A DNA stretch of 7,336 bases from positions 1-7,336 of the forward strand of contig JAUWEO010000088.1 of NCBI GenBank assembly GCA_030608245.1, given 5' to 3'. Below, piece by piece: positions 1 to 5,877 of this stretch (position 1 is its first letter; every line of letters starts with the position of its first letter). The stretch is from Candidatus Latescibacterota bacterium. Its GTDB lineage: Bacteria > Latescibacterota > MVCY01. Under the pieces are notes generated by a model that was not told the origin of the DNA, ran no database searches, and saw only the letters and a list, made by a program, of their open reading frames with translations. The translations under genes were made by a program, and so were the position numbers.

Positions 1-7
1 GGAATAC

Positions 8-1021
8 ATGATGAGAAGAAAATCTCTCAAGGCACTTCAGGTGCTGGTAAGCATTTCCTTACTTGCCTTCCTGATCTCCAGAACTGATGTTAAGGCAGTT
101 CTTTCCATAATAGGTTCCTCCAATTTGTTTTTCTTGTTAGCTGCCTTTCTAGTCTATGTTTCCACAGTTTTTATACTCTCTTGGCGGTGGCATATCTTAC
201 TGCAGGTGCAAGAGATTGACCTTCCCTTCAAAAAACTGGTGTCGCTGTATTTTATCGGCTTCTTCTTCAATAATTTCCTTCCCACAAGTGTAGGGGGTGA
301 CCTTTACCGGGCTTACGGCACTGCAAAGCTGAGTGGAAAAAGAGCTGTCTCCCTGGCCTCTGTCTTCACGGAGCGGTTAGTGGGGTTTTCGGCTATCACT
401 TGTATGGTTTTATTCTCATTAATATTCATAGGCCCAGGGATGGACGGCCACTATGTTTTAATATTGAGTTTTCTGGTTCTCCTTGTGGTACTATTTTCGC
501 TGCTTATTTTTTTTGACCAGCGGTTTTTTCTCTGCCTCACAAAAGCATTAGAAAAGATCAAGACAATGGGAATAGGGACGAGGTTAGTCCGTTTCTCTGA
601 ATCGGTAAACCTCTACCGTCATTACCCTAAGGAACTGGCAGAGGTCTTTGTTATCTCTATCTGTGCTCAACTGTTGTTTGTGGTGTTCAGCTATTGTGTG
701 AGTCAGGCTCTTGGGTTGGGTTTATCTCTCCTTGACTTCGTTCTGTTTGTCCCGGTGATTGGACTCATAAGCATGTTTCCTCTCTCTGTAAATGCGATTG
801 GGATACGGGAGGCAGGATATGTGTTCTTGCTGTCCACGGTTGGCAGAGGTAGTTGTGAAGCGCTCTCGTTGTCATTAATGATTTACGCTGTAGGTATTGC
901 CGTCAGCCTCATCGGAGGAGTGCTGTTTGCAGCTCAAACGGTGGAGGATAGAAAAGCATCACGCCAACCAGGGGGTCTACTGGAGCAAGCAAATCCAGAT
1001 TCCTCTGACGGGCTCTTTTGA
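8..1021 (+). CDS. Flippase-like integral membrane protein, LPG-synthase-TM / YbhN (UPF0104) family
   Basis: A 337-residue, very hydrophobic protein with about eight membrane segments, for example near residues 10-24, 38-58, 78-95, 127-142, 149-169, 213-235, 240-258 and 288-310. Family signatures are visible in order: SWRW (58-61), NNFLPTSVGGDLYRA (88-102), TERLVG (121-126) and PLSVNAIGIREAGYV (258-272). The last matches the conserved P-S-x-x-G-x-G-x-RE-G pattern of the family. The family includes the membrane half of MprF-type lipid flippases and many stand-alone proteins thought to move lipid-linked intermediates across the inner membrane; here the substrate is unknown. There is no soluble aminoacyl-transferase domain, so it is not a full MprF. 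A hydrophilic tail (about 311-337) follows the last helix. ATG codons at 8 and 11 are both possible, and the frame is open to the window edge, so the true start could lie upstream. Family assignment is firm; function is inference. Confidence 0.88.
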   Translation: MMRRKSLKALQVLVSISLLAFLISRTDVKAVLSIIGSSNLFFLLAAFLVYVSTVFILSWRWHILLQVQEIDLPFKKLVSLYFIGFFFNNFLPTSVGGDLYRAYGTAKLSGKRAVSLASVFTERLVGFSAITCMVLFSLIFIGPGMDGHYVLILSFLVLLVVLFSLLIFFDQRFFLCLTKALEKIKTMGIGTRLVRFSESVNLYRHYPKELAEVFVISICAQLLFVVFSYCVSQALGLGLSLLDFVLFVPVIGLISMFPLSVNAIGIREAGYVFLLSTVGRGSCEALSLSLMIYAVGIAVSLIGGVLFAAQTVEDRKASRQPGGLLEQANPDSSDGLF

Positions 1022-1117
1022 AGGATTTTTGGCAGAATATGATCGAATGGGATTATAACGAAGCTACTTGACACCACAATACCTGCTATTTGGGAAGGAT
1101 CTTTATTGAAGAGTGGA

Positions 1118-1123
1118 TATACT
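1118..1123 (+). promoter_or_regulatory. Possible -10 element (TATACT) upstream of the TPR/binding-protein gene
   Basis: TATACT is close to the sigma-70 -10 consensus and lies in the 158-base gap before the 1180 start. Transcription would begin near 1130, giving a leader of about 50 bases. No convincing -35 hexamer sits 16-18 bases upstream; the nearest TTGACA (1068-1073) is far too distant. Weak candidate only. Confidence 0.2.
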
Positions 1124-1179
1124 GAACTTTGCATAGTAGGCAAAAAGAGACTGTAGCTACGGAAAAAGCTGGTGTAAAG

Positions 1180-2841
1180 ATGGGAGAATATAGATTGTCC
1201 AAGCCATTGTTGACTGTTTTCTCGGCTATTATGCTAATTTCTTATGCTGCCTATTGTAGTGGCGAGACTTTTACCCCCCGGGCAGAGACTCTTTTTATCC
1301 AAGGAGTAGAAAGCTATAAAACAGGCGATTTTCAGGTTGCACTGACTGTTTTCCAGGGAATTCTGCAATTCTCTTATAACCAACGATCCTCCGCAGCACA
1401 GCTTATGGTAGCCAGAACCCTCTACAAACTGGGTGAATATGAAGGGGCAATCCAGACAGCTCAGAAATTGCTGGAAACCTATTCCACAACTCAATACGCC
1501 CCCTATGCCGTATACCTCATTGGTGGGTGCCGCTTTCGGCAGGGAAAATATCTGGATGCAGTAGAGGAATATGCAAAGGTCGTTGGAAACAAAGGCGACA
1601 GCAGATTGAAGCAAAGGGCTAAGAAGATAATCGGCCGGATTGTCGAAACCAGACTCTCGCCGTTACAGGTCGAAGAACTTCAGCGCAGAGGTCTTGCTAA
1701 AACCTATGCACCCAAAGTAGAGCCTGTTTCTCCTGCACTTCCAGCTATCGGTCTTCTTTGCCCTGTTTCCGGACCAGATAGTACCTTTGGACAAGACCTG
1801 TTAGCTGGAGCGAAGTTGGCCTTGCGGGATGCAGATAACGCCTCCGAGCTTACTCTAACAATTGAAGATACCAAGAGCAGTGCTATTGGAGCAGTCAAGG
1901 CCATCCAGAAATTGGCAGAGTCTGAAAATTTACTGTCAGTGGTAGGACCCGTCTTCAGCCTGCCGACCGTGGCTGCTGCGGCAGTGGCAAATTGCGCAAA
2001 AATCCCTCTAATTGCCCCTACCGCAAACCAGGACAGGCTGACTACCATTGGAGAGTATATCTTCCAGTTGAATACTACTCCTCGAGTCCAGGCAGAGCGA
2101 ATAGCCGAGTATGCGGTGGAGGACTTGAGTCTTAGGACGCTGGCAGTATTGGCTCCCCTAAATGCTCGTGGTCAGCAGATGTCAGATAATTTCGTCCAAC
2201 GGACAGAGACGCTGGGCGGAAAAATACTGCTTCGGGAGTGGTATGCCACCGGAACAACAGATTTCGGGGCCCAACTGCAAAAGGTGAGGGAAGCTGGTTT
2301 AGAATTGCTTCCCCCTGACTCGTTGGACTCGATACTGGCTATGCAGGATACAACGGAAACACTGGTTCCGTTAACCACCATCGAGGGATTCTTGGTGGTG
2401 GGAGCTCCCCAAGAGATTGCTCTCATTGCTTCTCAGATTGCCTTCTGGCGGATTGAAACCCAGCTCTTGGGTGGAAGCGGTTGGAATTCCCCAGAAGTTC
2501 TCCAACTGGGGGGGGACTATGTGAAAGGTGCTATTTTTGTAACCGAATACTTTAGGCAGAACGATTCTCCCCCTACCCGTAGATTCATTGATCGGTTCAG
2601 GCAAGAATACGGCAGGAATCCCACCAAGGTGGCTACCTTCGGATATGACGCTGGCAATCTGATTCTTCGGGCCTGGCAAAAAGGGGCCAGGACCAGAGAA
2701 CAACTCTGTCAGACACTGGACAGAATTTGGGAATTCCAAGGGGTATCCGGAGAGATCTCCTTCCGTCAAAGAACCAATCAAAGCATGTTTCTGCTCACCA
2801 TTCATGGAGACAGGATTGTCAAAATAGCTCTTCTCCGATAG
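1180..2841 (+). CDS. Exported TPR plus type I periplasmic-binding-fold protein (LpoA-like architecture)
   Basis: With the ATG at 1180 the protein has 553 residues and begins with a signal-peptide-like stretch (basic 1-8, hydrophobic about 9-25). A TTG at 1129 is in frame, but it would put 17 mostly charged residues before the signal peptide, so 1180 is preferred; neither start has a strong Shine-Dalgarno. Residues about 33-140 form three TPR-like helix pairs (around SYKTGDFQVALTVFQ, YKLGEYEGAIQTAQ and RQGKYLDAVEEYAK). From about 188 to the end is a Leu/Ile/Val-binding-type fold: AIGLLCPVSGPDSTFGQDLL (189-208), a VVGP segment (254-257), PLIAPTA (276-282), and the second-lobe stretch VATFGYDAGNLILRA (484-498). 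TPR plus this fold occurs in LpoA-type activators of peptidoglycan synthases and in proteins annotated as ABC substrate-binding proteins. A cysteine at 26 follows the hydrophobic core, but Tyr at -1 is not a normal lipobox. No permease or ATPase of a branched-chain amino acid transporter is adjacent, which favours a structural or sensing role. Domains are firm; function is open. Confidence 0.85.
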   Translation: MGEYRLSKPLLTVFSAIMLISYAAYCSGETFTPRAETLFIQGVESYKTGDFQVALTVFQGILQFSYNQRSSAAQLMVARTLYKLGEYEGAIQTAQKLLETYSTTQYAPYAVYLIGGCRFRQGKYLDAVEEYAKVVGNKGDSRLKQRAKKIIGRIVETRLSPLQVEELQRRGLAKTYAPKVEPVSPALPAIGLLCPVSGPDSTFGQDLLAGAKLALRDADNASELTLTIEDTKSSAIGAVKAIQKLAESENLLSVVGPVFSLPTVAAAAVANCAKIPLIAPTANQDRLTTIGEYIFQLNTTPRVQAERIAEYAVEDLSLRTLAVLAPLNARGQQMSDNFVQRTETLGGKILLREWYATGTTDFGAQLQKVREAGLELLPPDSLDSILAMQDTTETLVPLTTIEGFLVVGAPQEIALIASQIAFWRIETQLLGGSGWNSPEVLQLGGDYVKGAIFVTEYFRQNDSPPTRRFIDRFRQEYGRNPTKVATFGYDAGNLILRAWQKGARTREQLCQTLDRIWEFQGVSGEISFRQRTNQSMFLLTIHGDRIVKIALLR

Positions 2842-2856
2842 CCAGTTTATCGCCCA

Positions 2857-4710
2857 ATGATAAGATACGGCTTCCTTGCGTTTCTCTTCATTTTGACTTC
2901 TTTCTTCATCTCCAGCCTGAGCCAGGCGGAGGTTTCCCTCCCTATAGAAGCCTTCTTAGACTCCGAGGCCGATTATTCAGAGCTGCTTGCCGACTTAGAG
3001 ATTAATCCCGTTGATCTGAATCGGGCGGGGGTATCTGACCTCTTGGCTATCCCCTGGCTTTCAGAGAAAGAGGCACAGGTGATCGTCGACTTCCGCCGAA
3101 GGCACGGCCCGTTTAAGAGCAAAAGCGAGCTTTCCCGGATAAAGGGTCTGAATAGAGACCTAATCGAAAGCCTGCGCCCTTATGTCACTGTACACCGACC
3201 TCTGCCCTTAGTTTTAAAAGAGCGTCTCCGGGTCAAACAGAAAAGCAAGTTACAGGGAGAACGGCTGCCACACTCTCTGACTCTCTACCAGAGGTTAAGT
3301 CTCTCAGCGGCCGATAGGTACGAACTTGGTCTGTTGGCCGAGAAAGATTCAGGGGAAAGAGACTTAGCCGATTTCAGGGCCGCTTACCTTCAGCTTGAAC
3401 AAATAGCTGGAATTGATCAGGTGGTGGCAGGAGATTTTCGGCCTGGGTTTGCCCAGGGATTGGTCTTCAGCCGCTGGAGCTACTCAATAAGCAATCCCAG
3501 GTCGCTTAAGAAAAAAGACAGCTCTTCTGTTGGCTACCGTTCCAGTGTGGAGAACGGCGCCCTGCGAGGGATTTTCCTGAAGAAATCCTTCAAGGTTACC
3601 CAATGGGCAATATTTTTCTCCCAGAGCGGATTCGATGCCAGTCTGAACAAAAACGGCACGGTAAAAACACTCCTTACCAGTGGATATCACATCACCGCTT
3701 CCGAGAAGGCCAAAAAGGATCTGCTTTCCGAAAAGCTGGTGGGCGGTAGAATCCTGTACGGTGACCGAAAGAACCTGAGACTTGGAGCCAGCTTTGCCCT
3801 CTCTTCTTTCAATCCCGCCTTTCACAACTACGACTTGGAGAGAAAGAGGCATGCCTTTACTGGGTCCAACAACTCCATTTGGGGAATGGACTGGGATATC
3901 ACCTGGCCCACCCTAAATCTCTATGGCGAGGCGGCTTTATGCAGGAATGGGGGCAAGGCAGTTCTCGGGGGTGCTACCTCCAAAATCAGAGGGGTGAAGG
4001 TCTCAGCCTTAGCCCGAAGCTACAGCCGCGACTTCCACAGCTTCCACGGCTCCGCCTTCTCTGCCTCCGGGAAGCTGTATAATGAGACCGGCCTGTTTGC
4101 CTCGCTGGTCTGTTCCCCCACTAAAAACACAGATCTGCTGTTCTATGTCGATCAATACCACCATCCCTACCGAAGATATTATGAGCCAATCCCCACCCGG
4201 GGAGACAAGTGGGGATTGGTGGTAGTTCACGAATTTTCCCGCCAGGCTGATCTTCTTCTTGATCTCCGGTCTAAATACAATCAGCGGGGCAAAGAAGCCC
4301 TGGGACGGCGGAACAACCGAATACGCCTGGATACGTGCTGGAACCCGAATAAAAGACGGCGATTAAAGGGAAGGACAGAAATAATCTTCCTGAGCTTTGA
4401 AGATTCCCGCCGCGAGCAAGGGATCTCTGCCTTCTTAGATTTCCGCATCAGCCCTTTGCATTCTTTGACTATCTGTGGACGTTTAACCACTTTTAAGACA
4501 GATTCTTATGATTCAAGAATCTATGAATTCGAAACCGATCATCCTGGAGCGGCCTTTTCCAGATTTATCTATGGCAAAGGGGTGAAGTGGTATTTTTTTG
4601 TGGCCCAAAAAATGAAGTGGGGGAAACTCTCGGCAAAATACCGCTGGCAGAAGACCCAAAAGGGCAAGAAATGCGAGTTTTCGCTCCAGCTTGACCTGCA
4701 GATTAAGTGA
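2857..4710 (+). CDS. Exported helix-hairpin-helix (ComEA-like) protein with predicted outer-membrane beta-barrel
   Basis: 617 residues. The signal peptide is clear: basic MIRYG, hydrophobic core to about 20, likely cleavage after SLSQA (21-25). Residues about 49-113 form paired helix-hairpin-helix motifs of ComEA type (NPVDLNRAGVSDLLAIPWLS, a GPF-x-S-x-SEL-x-x-I-K-G-L stretch, then the closing helix to Y109), a fold usually binding the DNA backbone. From about 140 onward the chain is rich in alternating polar/hydrophobic strands with short turns, and ends in an amphipathic strand (EFSLQLDLQIK), as barrels do. Landmarks I associate with the large uncharacterised HhH-barrel family of Bacteroidota and relatives are GDFRPGFAQGLVF (192-204), YSRDFHSFHGSAFS (389-402), NETGLF (409-414) and a tyrosine-rich DQYHHPYRRYYEP (432-444). 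The gene starts 15 bases after the upstream stop, in the same frame and with no clear Shine-Dalgarno, so translational coupling is likely. Function is unknown; binding DNA, or another polymer, at the outer membrane is a hypothesis. Confidence 0.85.
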   Translation: MIRYGFLAFLFILTSFFISSLSQAEVSLPIEAFLDSEADYSELLADLEINPVDLNRAGVSDLLAIPWLSEKEAQVIVDFRRRHGPFKSKSELSRIKGLNRDLIESLRPYVTVHRPLPLVLKERLRVKQKSKLQGERLPHSLTLYQRLSLSAADRYELGLLAEKDSGERDLADFRAAYLQLEQIAGIDQVVAGDFRPGFAQGLVFSRWSYSISNPRSLKKKDSSSVGYRSSVENGALRGIFLKKSFKVTQWAIFFSQSGFDASLNKNGTVKTLLTSGYHITASEKAKKDLLSEKLVGGRILYGDRKNLRLGASFALSSFNPAFHNYDLERKRHAFTGSNNSIWGMDWDITWPTLNLYGEAALCRNGGKAVLGGATSKIRGVKVSALARSYSRDFHSFHGSAFSASGKLYNETGLFASLVCSPTKNTDLLFYVDQYHHPYRRYYEPIPTRGDKWGLVVVHEFSRQADLLLDLRSKYNQRGKEALGRRNNRIRLDTCWNPNKRRRLKGRTEIIFLSFEDSRREQGISAFLDFRISPLHSLTICGRLTTFKTDSYDSRIYEFETDHPGAAFSRFIYGKGVKWYFFVAQKMKWGKLSAKYRWQKTQKGKKCEFSLQLDLQIK

Positions 4711-4748
4711 AGAAGGCATTGAGCATAAGCTATGGGTGACGTCGACCC

Positions 4749-4796
4749 ACCAATCAACCAGCCAACCAATTGACCAGTTAACCACATAACCAGGGA
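4749..4796 (+). repeat. Six-unit octamer array (ACCA-NNNR) in the leader of the epimerase gene
   Basis: ACCA begins at 4749, 4757, 4765, 4773, 4781 and 4789, exactly 8 bp apart each time. The units are ACCAATCA, ACCAGCCA, ACCAATTG, ACCAGTTA, ACCACATA and ACCAGGGA. The first four bases are invariant, position 8 is A in five units and G in one, and positions 5-7 vary. The last unit overlaps the Shine-Dalgarno-like AGGGAG (4792-4797). The array sits entirely in the 93-base gap between two genes. Whether it is a binding site array, an RNA leader element or a degenerate simple repeat cannot be told from one copy. Confidence 0.85.
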
Positions 4797-4797
4797 G
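4792..4797 (+). promoter_or_regulatory. Ribosome binding site of the epimerase gene, within the last octamer
   Basis: AGGGAG lies six bases before the ATG at 4804 and fixes that start over the in-frame ATG at 4828. It is unusual because it is formed by the last unit of the octamer array, so anything occupying the array would also cover the ribosome binding site. Confidence 0.65.
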
Positions 4798-4803
4798 CAG
4801 AAC

Positions 4804-5589
4804 ATGAAATTGTCTTGTCAAGAAGGAATGGTGCCGGGAAGAAGTTTGGAGGAGAAGCTTGCCCGGTTAGAGCAGTATGGGTATGAGGGGATAGAGTTCG
4901 GCGGCAGTGGACTGGCCCAGAGGAGTCGGGAAATAACCCGGCTCACTGCCAAAGGCAAGGTAAAACCCAGTTCCATCTGCGCTGGTTACCGGGGATGCCT
5001 GTTGAGCCCAGAACCCCAGGATCGCTCACTGGCGGTGAGCGATATCAAAGAGTTGCTCCGGGTCTCTGCCGACATCGGGGCAGTGGGATTGATCGTAGTG
5101 CCCATCTTTGGAAAACCTCAATTACCAGACCTCTCACCTTATAGGGATGCTATTGAGTCAGAGCGAGAACTTCTGCTTCAGCTTCTGGAGGAACTCTCCC
5201 TCCACGCCGAAAAGGTTGGTTCGGTGATCCTGCTGGAGCCTCTAAATCGGTATGAGACCCATTTTATCAAGCGATTAGAGCAGGCCGTTGAGATAGTCAG
5301 GAAGATAAACAGTTCCGGACTTAAGATAATGGCCGATTTTTTCCATATGAGTATTGAGGAGGCGAATATTCCCCAGGCGATTGGGGAGGCTGGTGAGCTG
5401 ATCTGGCATGTTCACTTGGCCGACAGCAACCGGCTTCTGCCTGGTTGGGGCCACACCGACTTCAAAGCAGGGCTTCAGGCTCTGAGGGAAGCCGGTTTCG
5501 ATAAGTATATGGCCCTGGAATGTGGCATACCCGGCGACCCGGAGGTGGACTTGCCTAAAACGCTGGAATACCTCAGAGGATGGAGGTAA
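4804..5589 (+). CDS. TIM-barrel sugar epimerase, D-tagatose/D-psicose 3-epimerase-like (AP endonuclease family 2 fold)
   Basis: 261 residues, slightly shorter than typical ketose 3-epimerases (about 285-295). These divalent-metal enzymes invert C3 of free ketohexoses by proton exchange between two glutamates. All expected residues are visible: E145 and E151 in EPLNRYE (145-151), D178 and H181 in ADFFHM (177-182), H204 and R210 in HVHLADSNR (202-210), and E239 in ALEC (237-240). From memory of the Pseudomonas cichorii enzyme (metal ligands E152, D185, H211, E246; substrate contacts E158, H188, R217), every residue aligns with a constant offset of 7, so spacing is fully conserved. Substrate remains uncertain, since relatives act on tagatose, psicose, xylulose and other ketoses, and are often annotated sugar phosphate isomerase/epimerase. 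No signal peptide; cytoplasmic. The start is supported by AGGGAG six bases upstream. No sugar kinase, transporter or dehydrogenase lies nearby. Fold and active site firm, substrate inferred. Confidence 0.88.
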   Translation: MKLSCQEGMVPGRSLEEKLARLEQYGYEGIEFGGSGLAQRSREITRLTAKGKVKPSSICAGYRGCLLSPEPQDRSLAVSDIKELLRVSADIGAVGLIVVPIFGKPQLPDLSPYRDAIESERELLLQLLEELSLHAEKVGSVILLEPLNRYETHFIKRLEQAVEIVRKINSSGLKIMADFFHMSIEEANIPQAIGEAGELIWHVHLADSNRLLPGWGHTDFKAGLQALREAGFDKYMALECGIPGDPEVDLPKTLEYLRGWR

Positions 5590-5664
5590 AGGCCGCAAAT
5601 TTGTTATCCTTCCCTTTACTTACAAACTCGCCAGACATCGTTTTTTGATGAGGTTTATGTTTTG

Positions 5665-5691
5665 AAATCCGTAAAATCCGCGCAATCCGCG
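5665..5691 (+). repeat. Three-unit 9-bp repeat (AATCCG core)
   Basis: AATCCG recurs at 5666, 5675 and 5684, exactly 9 bp apart, in the units AAATCCGTA, AAATCCGCG and CAATCCGCG. Similar runs of AATCCG/CGGATT turn up as dispersed intergenic sequence in many bacterial genomes, by my recollection. In this window it occurs once and has no evident link to a gene. Confidence 0.6.
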
Positions 5692-5866
5692 GTTGCTTTC
5701 TTGGGTTGCGGCTCCGCTGCGCTGTGGATTCCATTTTGAAGGCCAGCCCGAAAAAATGCTGGACAGTTGAAACATTTTGGTGTACTCTCAAGTCTGATTC
5801 AGTAGAACTTGACAGAAGAATATCGTATGGCGAAACCTTGATGAAAAATTGGTAACCCCAGACCAG

Positions 5867-5872
5867 AGGAGG
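5867..5872 (+). promoter_or_regulatory. Strong ribosome binding site of the adaptor gene
   Basis: AGGAGG (within AGAGGAGGT, 5865-5873) sits five bases before the ATG at 5878. It is the best Shine-Dalgarno in the window and fixes that start. Confidence 0.85.
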
Positions 5873-5877
5873 TAAAC

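Larger units (their letters stand above)
5590..5877 (+). other. Intergenic region (288 bases) before the adaptor gene
   Basis: No coding sequence is convincing on either strand. It holds a three-unit AATCCG repeat (5665-5691), a CCGCGG palindrome at the repeat's end (5687-5692), two copies of GGTTGC (5691-5696 and 5704-5709), a GC-rich GCGGCTCCGCTGCGC stretch, and a short inverted pair CCAGC/GCTGG (5743-5747 and 5758-5762). I see no rho-independent terminator with a T-run. TTGACA at 5809-5814 resembles a -35 box but lacks a -10 at the right distance. A promoter for the export operon probably lies here but cannot be placed. Confidence 0.5.

Noticed and set aside
1068..1073. TTGACA resembling a -35 promoter box
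   Set aside because: The hexamer 17 bases downstream is TGGGAA, and the good TATACT lies 44 bases downstream, so the two cannot form one promoter.
1129..1179. TTG start that would extend the TPR/binding protein by 17 residues
   Set aside because: The extension is charged, precedes an otherwise normal signal peptide and has no ribosome binding site at a proper distance; ATG 1180 fits better.
1243..1263. Lipobox-like cysteine (residue 26) after the signal-peptide core
   Set aside because: The residue before Cys is Tyr, not Gly/Ala/Ser, so a lipoprotein call is not supported.
1234..2805. Several open frames antisense to the TPR/binding-protein gene
   Set aside because: The sense gene has a continuous recognisable fold, while the antisense products have none.
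4513..4821. Antisense open frames over the octamer array, encoding W/L/G-rich repeats
   Set aside because: They arise from translating the repeat complement and the back of the barrel gene; no ribosome binding site and no recognisable domain.
5586..5619. Inverted pair GTAAAGG / CCTTTAC around the epimerase stop codon
   Set aside because: Seven base pairs with a 20-base loop, AT-rich, and no T-run afterwards, so it is not a credible terminator.
5743..5762. CCAGC / GCTGG hairpin
   Set aside because: Only five base pairs with a 10-base loop and no T-run on the + strand; too weak for a terminator or RNA-gene call.
5809..5814. TTGACA resembling a -35 box upstream of the adaptor gene
   Set aside because: No -10-like hexamer at 16-18 bases; TATCGT follows after only six bases.
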